Part shown: positions 17,690-24,968 of the stretch, piece by piece
Numbering within the stretch: the first letter of the stretch is position 1
Layout of the letters: each line of letters opens with the position of its first letter
From: Clostridiales bacterium
GTDB taxonomy: Bacteria > Bacillota > Clostridia > Oscillospirales > Oscillospiraceae
DNA length: 34,442 bases
Assembly (NCBI GenBank): GCA_022772585.1
Contig: JALEZN010000030.1
Span: 1-34,442, forward strand
Direction: 5' to 3'
Position numbers and translations under genes: made by a program
The notes under the pieces: model-generated
The model's input: only the letters and a program-made list of their open reading frames with translations
Told to the model about the DNA's origin: nothing
Database searches by the model: none

Positions 17690-18874
17690 TTATTTGAACG
17701 CCGCTTTGCTCCGCTTTTTTCCGCGGGCGGAAGGGGCGATGTTTTTTCGCCGGACAAACAGCAGACACGAAACCCCGGCGGCGGCCGGGATGGTCAGCAC
17801 CACGCCCAGGGTGGCGCAAAGCCCCTGGGAGAGCTCAATGGCTAAGTAGTCGGAAGAGAGAAGCTGGGTGAATTGGTAGCCGTAGGCGATCAGGCAGAGC
17901 ATGGTGCTCAGGGCCGTGCCCGCATAGGCCAGGATCAGGGTGTTGCTCATGGTGCCGATCATGTCCTTGCCGATGTTCAGACCGGAGCGCAGCAGCGCCT
18001 TTTGCCCCATGTTCGGGTTGACCAGGACCAGCTCTTCCAGCGACGCGGCCAGGGAGACCGCCACGTCCATGACGGCGCCCAGCGCCGAGATCAGCACTCC
18101 CGCCAGCAGCAGCCAGCGCACGGAAAGCCCGGTGGAATCGCTCGCCGTCAGCAGTGTCTCCGCCGCGTCCATGTTGTACCCGGACAGGTGCAGCAGGCCG
18201 GAAAACAGGGCGAAGGCCAGCCCGGTGACGCACACGCCTGCCAGCGTCGATAAGACGGCGGCAGCTGTCCGGCGGCTGAAGCCGTTCAGCAGAAGGAGGC
18301 TCGCACCGCCGGCGATTAACACCGTCAGCGCCGTGACCGCCACCGGCGAAAATCCGTGGTAGATGGCCTGGACGGTGAACAGGATGATGGTCAGAAGGGT
18401 ATACGCCACGCCCAGCAGGGCGCGCAGCCCTTTCCCCCGGCCGATCAGCAGGACCGCCGCCGAAAAGATGGCGATCAGCAGGACAAGGGGCGCGGTCCGG
18501 TCATAGTTGAACACGGTGTAGTAGGGCTGCGCGTTCTCCGGCGTATCCGCGCAGATGACGACCGTCTGCCCCTGCCTGACCTGAATATTGTGTACGCGGG
18601 TCAGGTAATTGCTCAGCCGCACCTGCTCGCCCTTCTGCCCGCCCTCCAGGAGACGGACCGTAATATCCTGAACGCCCAGGTAACGGCTGGAGTCGTGCCC
18701 GTCCAGCTCCAGCGTCTCGCTGTGAATGGTCTCCACCCTGGCCCTGACATAGTGCAGGGTCGAAGTGTTGTACGCCTCGTAGTAGTTGATGCTGTTCCAG
18801 TCAAACAGGAAAACGGCGGCCAGAAAGGCAATCCCCAGGATTAGCGCCGCCAGTTGTGCGATCTTTCTTTTCAT
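17690..18874 (-). CDS. YibE/F family membrane protein
   Basis: I place the start at the ATG at 18874, which has AGAGGGTGG six bases upstream; the GTG at 18880 would overlap that site. The protein of 394 residues has one N-terminal membrane segment, an extracytoplasmic domain of about 90 residues, and about seven further membrane segments. The YibE/F hallmark is clear: ALGAVMDVAVSLAASLEEL, then NIGKDMIGTMSNTLILAYAG. The basic C-terminus is cytoplasmic in type. The molecular activity of YibE/F proteins is not settled; they are thought to be transporters. The stop lies 28 bases before the SLH metallophosphatase, so the two probably form one operon. A role in taking up a product of the phosphatase is conceivable but unproven. 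Confidence 0.88.
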   Translation of the reverse strand: MKRKIAQLAALILGIAFLAAVFLFDWNSINYYEAYNTSTLHYVRARVETIHSETLELDGHDSSRYLGVQDITVRLLEGGQKGEQVRLSNYLTRVHNIQVRQGQTVVICADTPENAQPYYTVFNYDRTAPLVLLIAIFSAAVLLIGRGKGLRALLGVAYTLLTIILFTVQAIYHGFSPVAVTALTVLIAGGASLLLLNGFSRRTAAAVLSTLAGVCVTGLAFALFSGLLHLSGYNMDAAETLLTASDSTGLSVRWLLLAGVLISALGAVMDVAVSLAASLEELVLVNPNMGQKALLRSGLNIGKDMIGTMSNTLILAYAGTALSTMLCLIAYGYQFTQLLSSDYLAIELSQGLCATLGVVLTIPAAAGVSCLLFVRRKNIAPSARGKKRSKAAFK

Positions 18875-18904
18875 ATCCACCCTCTCGTCCGGCCCGTTCG
18901 CTCC

Positions 18905-19017
18905 TCATTTATTTCGTCGGTCCGGATACCTCTTCATGATACCTGACTCCAACGCTTCTTGCCGCCGTATTTTCGTCACGTTTTTGTAAAATTCCGGTGT
19001 GCCGCGGGGCACGTTGG
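18905..19017 (-). pseudogene. C-terminal remnant of an unidentified gene
   Basis: A minus-strand frame ending at 18905 reads GTPEFYKNVTKIRRQEALES and GIMKRYPDRRNK before its TGA. The charged, protein-like text stops making sense near 19017, exactly where the phospholipase fragment begins on the other strand. It ends 30 bases upstream of the YibE/F gene and may be the last part of a gene once in the same operon. The family was not recognised. Confidence 0.35.
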
Positions 19018-19024
19018 TGTTTAA

Positions 19025-19459
19025 TTTGATTCCCCTGCCGTGCGGGATCAACGGCTGGCGTATCTGTGCGGATTTCTGTGCCATTTCGCCCTGGATTCCT
19101 CCTGCCACGGGTATGTGGAGAAGAAGATCCAGGTCAGTGGGATTACCCACACGGAGATTGAGGTGGAGTTTGACCGCTGCCTGCTGGTGCGCGACGGGAA
19201 AGACCCGCTGCGCCAGTGCCTGACGGAGCACATTATCCCCACACCGGAAAACGCGCGGGTGATCGCAGCCTTCTTCCCGACCGTGACGGAAAAGAACGTG
19301 GAACAGTCGCTGCGCCCCATGATCCGGTACAACCGTCTGCTGATCGCCCCCCGCCCGGTCAAGCGGCAGATGATCTGCACGCTGCTGCGGCTGACCGGAA
19401 ATTATAAGTAGATGCATGGATTGCTCGTGAACCCGGAGCCAAATCCGGCGTGCCGGGAC
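19025..19459 (+). pseudogene. Zinc-dependent phospholipase C family fragment with in-frame stop
   Basis: The text AYLCGFLCHFALDSSCHGYV, then HTEIEVEFDRCLLVRDGKDP and MIRYNRLLIAPRPVKR, fits the bacterial zinc-dependent phospholipase C-like family (H, D and H ligands in FxCHFALDSxCHxYV). The N-terminal third is missing: a stop lies just upstream and only a GTG at 19040 could start it. A TAG at 19409 interrupts the frame after LTGNYK; the same frame then continues with MHGLLVNPEPNPACRD, which looks like the normal continuation of this family. After that the text changes to a transporter. The gene is therefore broken at the start, in the middle and at the end. Confidence 0.7.
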
Positions 19460-19663
19460 AAGCTCATCCCGGCGGAGCAGTCCGGAGAATATTTCGGGAT
19501 CTATGACATCTGCGGCAAAGGCGCTTCCCTGGCGGGAACGTCCTTGGTGGCGCTCATCAGTCAGATCAGCGGAAGCGTCAACACGGGTGTAGGGGCGCTT
19601 GCGGTCACGTTCCTGCTGGGAGTCGTGTTCTTCCTGATGACCGAAAAATGGCCGGATCCATAA
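19460..19663 (+). pseudogene. UMF1/Atg22-like MFS transporter, C-terminal fragment
   Basis: In frame after the phospholipase fragment the sequence becomes LIPAEQSGEYFGIYDICGKG, then two hydrophobic segments and a short polar end. The PAExSGEYFGxYDxxGK block followed by two membrane helices is typical of the end of UMF1-type major facilitator transporters. About 330 residues of the usual protein are missing. The join with the phospholipase is at about 19460 and has no linker, as expected for a deletion that fused two neighbouring genes. Confidence 0.6.
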
Positions 19664-19665
19664 AC

Positions 19666-19701
19666 CTAAGACGGCGGACGCAGCTGCGTCCGCCGTCTTA
19701 G
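19666..19701. repeat. Perfect 36-base palindrome
   Basis: CTAAGACGGCGGACGCAG is followed directly by its reverse complement, three bases after the transporter fragment. There is no T run on either side, so it is a poor intrinsic terminator although it may once have served as one. Confidence 0.7.
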
Positions 19702-19862
19702 AAGGAAAAAATGAAAAAGGATTCCTTGCGGTCTATGATAAACTGCTTTTCGGCAGGAGTTGAGGTTCCGCGCCGCATGGCGGCGCTCCACCCTTCGGTG
19801 ATTGAAATGCTCGGCGGAATTGAATTCCGCCTCCGCCAAGGTTTTGCCTGCGGCAAAACGCT
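19702..19862. repeat. Multi-hairpin element interrupting an M28 peptidase gene
   Basis: Three perfect small hairpins lie in a row: GCGCCGC/ATG/GCGGCGC at 19770-19786, GGCGGAATT/G/AATTCCGCC at 19813-19831, and GTTTTGCC/TGC/GGCAAAAC at 19841-19859. The M28 peptidase text ends exactly where the last hairpin begins. The pattern suggests an interspersed palindromic repeat without its own transposase. Whether it recurs in the genome cannot be seen from this window. Confidence 0.55.
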
Positions 19863-20142
19863 TATCCTTTAATGCCTCGGCGGCAAAGAGCAGGGCGGTC
19901 ACGCCGGAGGCGTTGTCGTTGGCACCGCAGGCGGCAGGGACGCTGTCATGGTGGGCCGAGAGGACCAGAATATCCGCGTCTGCCCGGTTCGCGCTTTTCA
20001 CCGCGATCACATTGGTCCCGGTGGGGCCCTCCCCGTCGGTATAGGGCTGGAGGGTGACCGTATAGCCCATCTCCGAGAAGCGCTGCTTCAGATATTGGAC
20101 GGCGGCGTTCTCTCCCTGGCTGCCGATGGGCCTGGGCGCAGC
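19863..20142 (-). pseudogene. M28-family metallopeptidase fragment
   Basis: The minus strand reads RPIGSQGENAAVQYLKQRFS, then MGYTVTLQPY, and the metal-binding block ILVLSAHHDSVPAACGANDN followed by ASGVTALLFAAEAL, the core of M28 aminopeptidases (H of SAHHD and D of GANDN as zinc ligands). There is no signal peptide or start codon before RPIGS, which follows the DUF4340 stop by only three bases, and the text is replaced by a multi-hairpin repeat right after EALKDK. Only about 90 of the usual 300 or more residues remain, so the enzyme cannot be active. An ATG at 20070 opens a frame that would run on into the repeat. Confidence 0.75.
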
Positions 20143-20144
20143 GG

Positions 20145-21590
20145 TCAGCGGTCCAGGACCAGCGTGTTCACATCCTCCACGATGGAGGCCACCGAATCCC
20201 TGGAGACGAACAGCCGCGTCTCGCCGTTGAGGCCCACCAGACAGGAGCTGCTGTCATACTGATAAAAGGTCAGCTCCACATCCTTGAACGTATCGGCGTC
20301 CCGGTGGAACACAAAGCGGATCTCCGCGCTGCGGCCGGGTGTCAGGTCTTTGCCGCTGCCGGTGGCGTTCAGGGCCTCCAGAGCATCCAGAACACCGCCG
20401 ATACCGATCTCTTCATCGTCCAGCGTGTAGATATATTCCTCCGTGGTATTGCCGTCCTGGTCCGTTTGCTCACGCACTTCCTTTTGGATGGAATAGGTAT
20501 TTCCGTCCAGAACAATATCAAGACCTGTTACGGTATCCCAGTCCATCACCAGCACATCGTCCGGCAGCAGGTCATCGGCATTGGTATAAAGCATGGAGTC
20601 GCACACATCTGCGCTGATGAGGTAGACCATCCGGGACCCTTTGATCCGGGCATAGCAGCTGCTTCCGGTATAGCCGCCCATCTCCAGCGCAAAGGTCTGT
20701 TCCGTTTCCCTGTTCTCGTAAACGGTATTGCCGTTTTCATCCTTTTCGTTGGTCTCCACCCTGGACGTTTCCACATAAGTCACGGTGACAGTGACCGTGA
20801 CTTATGTGGAAACGTCCAGGCCATATTCCCCGAGCGCCGAAGACGTTGCCTTGTAATCCACACAGCCGCCCCACCGCAGGTCCGTGATCTGCCCGATAAA
20901 ATCGTCCGTCAACTCTGTGTCCAGGGTCTGATACCCGTTCTCTGTCTGTGCAAACCAGGTGTACTGCCGGCTGTAAGCCAGTCCGCTGTCCTTATGATAG
21001 TCGATGGTAAAGCTCCGGGTCCCATCATCGACAACAAAGCTGCGGATGCTGCTCATGGAGGGGATGGCCTCCTTTTGGACCATGTCGTACAGCCCATAGG
21101 AAAAACTGCTGAGCAGGGAAGCATCCACCAGATACACATTGCCGTCGCCCAGAGACAGATACCGCTGTCCGCCCAGGCCGGTCTCATCACCGATCCGGAG
21201 CTCACTGGTCTTTCCGGCGGTCACGGTGATGGCGCACACCGGGTCCTCCAGGCCATATTCGCCCAGATCCTCCACGTTTTCGATGGTCTTTCCGGCGGTG
21301 ATCTCACTCAGAGCATTCAGCATGTCATCCAGACGGGTCTCGTCCAGCGGAAAATCCCGGTCGTCTTCATACATCCAGCCGTCGCCGGCGTCCACCATGG
21401 TGATCGTGTCACCGCTGCAGGTCCAGGTCAGCTTGGTAACGCTCCCGGCATCCACGGAAAAGATGATCTTATCCTCCTCGCCGGCCGCTTCATCCCCGGG
21501 TTCGGGATCCCATTTCAGGACTGCAGCGGAAGCCCCCGCCACAAGTGCCAGTGCCAGCGTCAGCAGCATCAGTTTTTTTCCGCGCTTCAT
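20145..21590 (-). pseudogene. DUF4340 lipoprotein-like protein with in-frame stop in a palindrome
   Basis: The gene starts with ATG at 21590, overlapping the GldG-like gene by four bases, and encodes an N-terminal membrane anchor (LMLLTLALALVAGASAAVLK) followed by beta-rich DUF4340 sequence. Residues 1-262 end in ALGEYGLDVST and a TAA (20802-20804). The same frame then continues VTVTVTVTYVETSRVETNEK and on to LVLDR* at 20145, giving a 481-position product if the stop is ignored, close to family size. The stop sits in one arm of a 27-base-pair inverted repeat. Downstream translation could restart at a GTG at 20783. In related operons DUF4340 proteins accompany GldG-like ABC components; the exact role is unknown. 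Confidence 0.8.
20760..20820. repeat. Perfect 27-bp inverted repeat inside the DUF4340 gene
   Basis: The arms are 20760-20786 and 20794-20820, with the seven-base loop GACAGTG. One arm encodes normal-looking protein (TYVETSR) on the minus strand; the other encodes DVST and the TAA stop. Perfect pairing of this length inside a coding region is exceptional. Confidence 0.92.
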
Positions 21591-23065
21591 CTCTTTTTCC
21601 TCCGAATCCAGATCACAATACCGGCAGCCAGGTAACCGATGGGCAGTACGCCGATCATCAGCAGGGTCAGCAGAGAGGACGTTCCGCTGCTGATGGTCAG
21701 ATATTCATAGCTCATACTCTTGGCGTGGATGGAGATGCCGCTCTCCTGGCCGCACATCCAATTGATGCAGTTGAGGAAAAAGTCCTGATTGCCGCCGGAG
21801 ATCTGCAGGTTGGTCTGATCGTCCAGCAGATAGGAAGAGGACACCCAGACGATATGGCTCTCCCGCTCTTCCCCCAGTGTTTCCGTGACAGCCACCGCCA
21901 GGGCAAAGGGGCCGTCGATATCGCCCGTTTCCTTTTCGTAGGTCTGCATCGAATAGCCGCTTGCTTTGGAATAGGCGGAATCGGAGGTGGTCAGCAGCTC
22001 GGTGACTGAGACCGTGTCCCGGGGCGGGTCGCCTGCGGTCAGCCCCGGGCTGATCGGCAGGCACATATAGTAGCCGTTCTCCTTCAGCGGCTGGGTGATG
22101 GCATGGCTCCCGTAGTTGGGCAGCAGGTTCAGCTGAGAGGGGAACACAAAATTGTTCTGATCCCCTTCCACCACGATGCCTGCTTCCGCTGTCACGCCGT
22201 AGTACTCCATCAAGGCGTCCAGGTTGGGCCGCTCCTTGCCCTCCTGCGGGGGATCTGTGATCAGGATCATATTTCCCCCGTCTTGCAGATAACCCAGGAT
22301 GGCGTCCTTCTCTGTGCCGGAAATGTCGCTTTCCGGACCGTAGATCAGGATACAGCCGGCATCCTCCGGTACGCCCTCGACCGTCAGCAGGGAAAGGGTG
22401 GACATTTCGATATTCTGTTTTTCCACCGCAGACTGGAAGCTGGCACTCATGGATTTTTCACCGTGGCCTGTCAGCACATACATTTTCGGCAGGGACTCGC
22501 TGACCACATAGCTGATGGCGCCGGTCAGCGCGCCCTCGCCGCCGAAGCTCACCTCGGCATTGCCGGTATAGAAATAGTCGTCACCGTAATCATACTCATA
22601 GATATCCTCATAGCTGACATAAGTGAAACGCCCGGCAGACTCCACGATAAGGCTGTTATTATAAATACCTCCGGTGACATATTTCTGGATAAAGGTGGGA
22701 TACACATCCGGATCCCGTTTCTCCACGGTGATGCGGCTGCTCAGGGCTGCATAACGGTCCAGCAGAGTACCCAGAGTCTCATCCTCTTTACCGCTCTGGA
22801 CGATCCAGTAGACGGTGATATCGGTATCCAGTCCCTCCAGGATGGTCCTGGTCTGTTCGGAGAGGGAGTAGAGCTGAGAAGAGGTGGTGTCGAATTGGGT
22901 CCATCCCGCCGGCAGGGCATTGATAAAAATATTGGCGAACACCGCGATGGCAATGACGATAGCGGTTGCCGCCACGCTGTAACCGCCCACCCGGAAGGTG
23001 CGTGTGTTCATGCGGGCCAGAACCGATTTGGGCGTCCGCTTTTTTCGTCCGGTCGTCCATTTCAT
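21587..23065 (-). CDS. GldG-like ABC transporter auxiliary membrane protein
   Basis: This 492-residue protein has one N-terminal membrane segment (about 27-50), a large extracytoplasmic domain and a C-terminal membrane segment (about 463-486) with a basic tail (WIRRKKR). The text WTQFDTTSSQLYSLSEQTR, then LDTDITVYWIVQSG, and later LPKMYVLTGHGEKSM and GGNMILITDPP matches the GldG/DUF4350-type family of ABC-associated proteins. It starts at an ATG that overlaps the permease stop by four bases, with GAGGAGGTGG just upstream. Together with the following DUF4340 gene it completes the NEW3-ABC-GldG-DUF4340 order found in Firmicutes operons. It probably works on the outer face of the membrane with the ABC permeases; the cargo is unknown. 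Confidence 0.85.
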   Translation of the reverse strand: MKWTTGRKKRTPKSVLARMNTRTFRVGGYSVAATAIVIAIAVFANIFINALPAGWTQFDTTSSQLYSLSEQTRTILEGLDTDITVYWIVQSGKEDETLGTLLDRYAALSSRITVEKRDPDVYPTFIQKYVTGGIYNNSLIVESAGRFTYVSYEDIYEYDYGDDYFYTGNAEVSFGGEGALTGAISYVVSESLPKMYVLTGHGEKSMSASFQSAVEKQNIEMSTLSLLTVEGVPEDAGCILIYGPESDISGTEKDAILGYLQDGGNMILITDPPQEGKERPNLDALMEYYGVTAEAGIVVEGDQNNFVFPSQLNLLPNYGSHAITQPLKENGYYMCLPISPGLTAGDPPRDTVSVTELLTTSDSAYSKASGYSMQTYEKETGDIDGPFALAVAVTETLGEERESHIVWVSSSYLLDDQTNLQISGGNQDFFLNCINWMCGQESGISIHAKSMSYEYLTISSGTSSLLTLLMIGVLPIGYLAAGIVIWIRRKKR

Positions 23066-23928
23066 TCACTCCACCTCCTCTTCTCCAGGGACTGCACACT
23101 CAAAAACAGGAACAGTCCCGTAACTGTCAGGAAATAGACGATGGACCGCAGGTCAAAGATACCGTCCACGAACTGATAGAACCGGTCAAACAGGGAAAGC
23201 TGGCCCATGATTTTGGGGAACAGGCCCTCAAACGCTCTGCTGTTGAGGATATATCCCGTCAGCAGGCAGCCCTCCAGCACCGCCGTCAGCACCAGGGAGG
23301 CAAAACCGCTTCTGGTCATCAGGCGGAAGATCCCGCCCAGTACCAGGATCAGGGCAGTAAAGGCCGCGAAGGAGGCGAAAGCAGTGGAAGACACATAATC
23401 GGCCAGGCTGGAGATGAAGTAATTCAGCAGCATCACCGCGAAGCACACGCCGGCTGCCACCGCCTGGCTCTCCGTAATGGAGGAGATGAACATCCCGATG
23501 GCGATGAGGGCCGCCCCCAGGAAAAAGAAACCGATGATGGAGGAGAAAGCCGCCGGCAGGTAGACGTTTCCAAATGCGCTGAGGAGAATGGGATACAGGC
23601 TGATGATGCCGATGGGGATCAGAAACATCACCAGCAGGGCGGCATACTTTCCCAGCACGACTCCGGTCATGGTCAGCGGAAGAGAATAGAGCAGTTGGTC
23701 CGTCTTCTGCCGCCGCTCCTCTGCAATGACTTTCATGGTCAGGATGGGGACGATGATGAGGAAGATAAAGGACATGTTGCCCAGCACATATTCAAAATTT
23801 GCCAATGCGGATTTTAAATTGTAGGCCATCGTATAGATGCCGGTGAACAGCAGCAGAAAAGCGCCGAACACATAGCCGGTCACGCCGCTGAAATAAGAGG
23901 ACAGCTCATGCCGGAAAACCGCTCTCAT
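23062..23928 (-). CDS. ABC-2 type permease (GldF-like)
   Basis: The 288-residue protein has six clear membrane segments and the ABC-2 permease layout, beginning with MRAVFRHELSSYFSGVTGYV and carrying the cytoplasmic coupling stretch TMKVIAEERRQKTDQLLYSL, which is characteristic of GldF-like permeases. It begins with ATG overlapping the upstream ATPase stop and ends overlapping the GldG-like gene, so three genes are translationally coupled. It should pair with the ATPase encoded at 23925-24901. Because that ATPase is frameshifted as read, this permease may lack its energy source unless the ATPase encoded at 25906-26931 substitutes. Confidence 0.87.
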   Translation of the reverse strand: MRAVFRHELSSYFSGVTGYVFGAFLLLFTGIYTMAYNLKSALANFEYVLGNMSFIFLIIVPILTMKVIAEERRQKTDQLLYSLPLTMTGVVLGKYAALLVMFLIPIGIISLYPILLSAFGNVYLPAAFSSIIGFFFLGAALIAIGMFISSITESQAVAAGVCFAVMLLNYFISSLADYVSSTAFASFAAFTALILVLGGIFRLMTRSGFASLVLTAVLEGCLLTGYILNSRAFEGLFPKIMGQLSLFDRFYQFVDGIFDLRSIVYFLTVTGLFLFLSVQSLEKRRWSE

Positions 23929-24901
23929 ACCTCATCCGCCTCCTTTTTCCCCGCTCCCTCCGCGTCCTGGCCGGAGGTCAATTCCATAAAGATATCCTCC
24001 AGGCTGGCCCTGGTGGTGTTCATGCGCAGGATGGGCCGCCGCGCCTGGCTGAACGCAAAGAAGACGTCCCGGCATACTGTATCGCCGTTCTCCGAATCGG
24101 TATCCAGCAGGAGCCTGCACTGTCCGTCCTCCAGCGGCTCGGTCCGTATTTCGGTAATATGCCCCAACGCATGCAGGATCTCCGCAGCCTCCCGGGGGGA
24201 GGCCTCCACCGTCAACTCCACCGTGGTGGTGCCGGCAAAGAGCTTTTCCAGATTTTCCGCCGTATCGCAGGCCACCAGCTTCCCCTTGGAGATGATCAGG
24301 ATGGTCTGGCAGACAGCCTGGACCTCGGACAGGATATGGCTGCTGAGAATAACGGTATGTTTTTCCCCCAGGCTCTTGATGAGGTCCCGGATCTCAATGA
24401 TCTGCCGGGGATCCAGACCCACCGTGGCTCATCCAGAATGATGACCTCCGGATCGCCCAGCAGGGCCTGGGCGATCCCCACCCGCTGCTTATAACCCTTG
24501 GACAGGTTCTTGATGAGCCGGTCAGCCATATCGGTGATCTGGGTCACGGCCATCACATGGCGGACCTGCCCATCCAGTTCTTTTCCGGTAAGCCCTTTGG
24601 CACGGCCCACAAAGTCCAGGTACTCCCGGGGTGTCCGGTCAGGATAGAGGGGCGGGATCTCCGGCAGATAGCCGATCATGCGCTTGGCCTGGCGGGACTC
24701 CTCAAAAATATCATGTCCGCCGACCTTCACCTCGCCGCTGGTGGCGGCAAGGCACCCGGTCATGATGTTCATGGTGGTGGACTTTCCGGCGCCGTTGGGG
24801 CCGAGGAAGCCGTAGATCTGTCCGTCCTCTATGGTAAAGGACAGGTCGGAAACGGCGGTATGGTCCCCATAGCATTTGGTCAGATGACTTACTTCGATCA
24901 A
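23925..24901 (-). pseudogene. ABC transporter ATPase, frameshifted after Walker B
   Basis: The best start is TTG at 24901, nine bases after an AGGAGG site; the ATG at 24908 is in another frame. The first part carries Walker A GPNGAGKS (34-41), signature LSKGY (133-137) and Walker B VIILDEP (153-159). At 24425-24427 the minus strand reads GAG CCA CGG where GAG CCC ACG is expected: one C is missing. After restoring it, the protein continues TVGLDP, the H-loop TVILSSHILSEVQA, and a C-terminal domain to about 325 residues. As read, the product ends early with nonsense text and loses the D-loop, H-loop and C-terminal domain. A true mutation or a homopolymer sequencing error are both possible. Confidence 0.85.
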
Positions 24902-24926
24902 GGTGCATATCCTCCTTTTGGGTTGA

Positions 24927-24958
24927 TAAAAGTGCGCCCACCCTGCGGATGGGCGCAC
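24927..24958 (-). terminator. Intrinsic terminator/attenuator within the ABC operon
   Basis: On the minus strand GTGCGCCCA and TGGGCGCAC form a perfect nine-base-pair stem with a nine-base loop, followed by TTTTATC. It lies in the 67-base gap between the first permease and the second ATPase, the only sizeable gap in the operon, and could lower expression of the downstream module. Confidence 0.75.
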
Positions 24959-24968
24959 AAACATTTTG

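Noticed and set aside
12343-17697. A 1784-codon + strand open frame over the metallophosphatase gene
   Set aside because: It is the antisense shadow of a well-supported minus-strand gene with phosphatase motifs and SLH modules, and it starts inside a terminator hairpin.
20304-21635. A 443-codon + strand open frame
   Set aside because: It is antisense to the DUF4340 gene, with low-complexity His/Gln-rich text. The minus strand matches a known operon order and overlaps its neighbour by ATGA.
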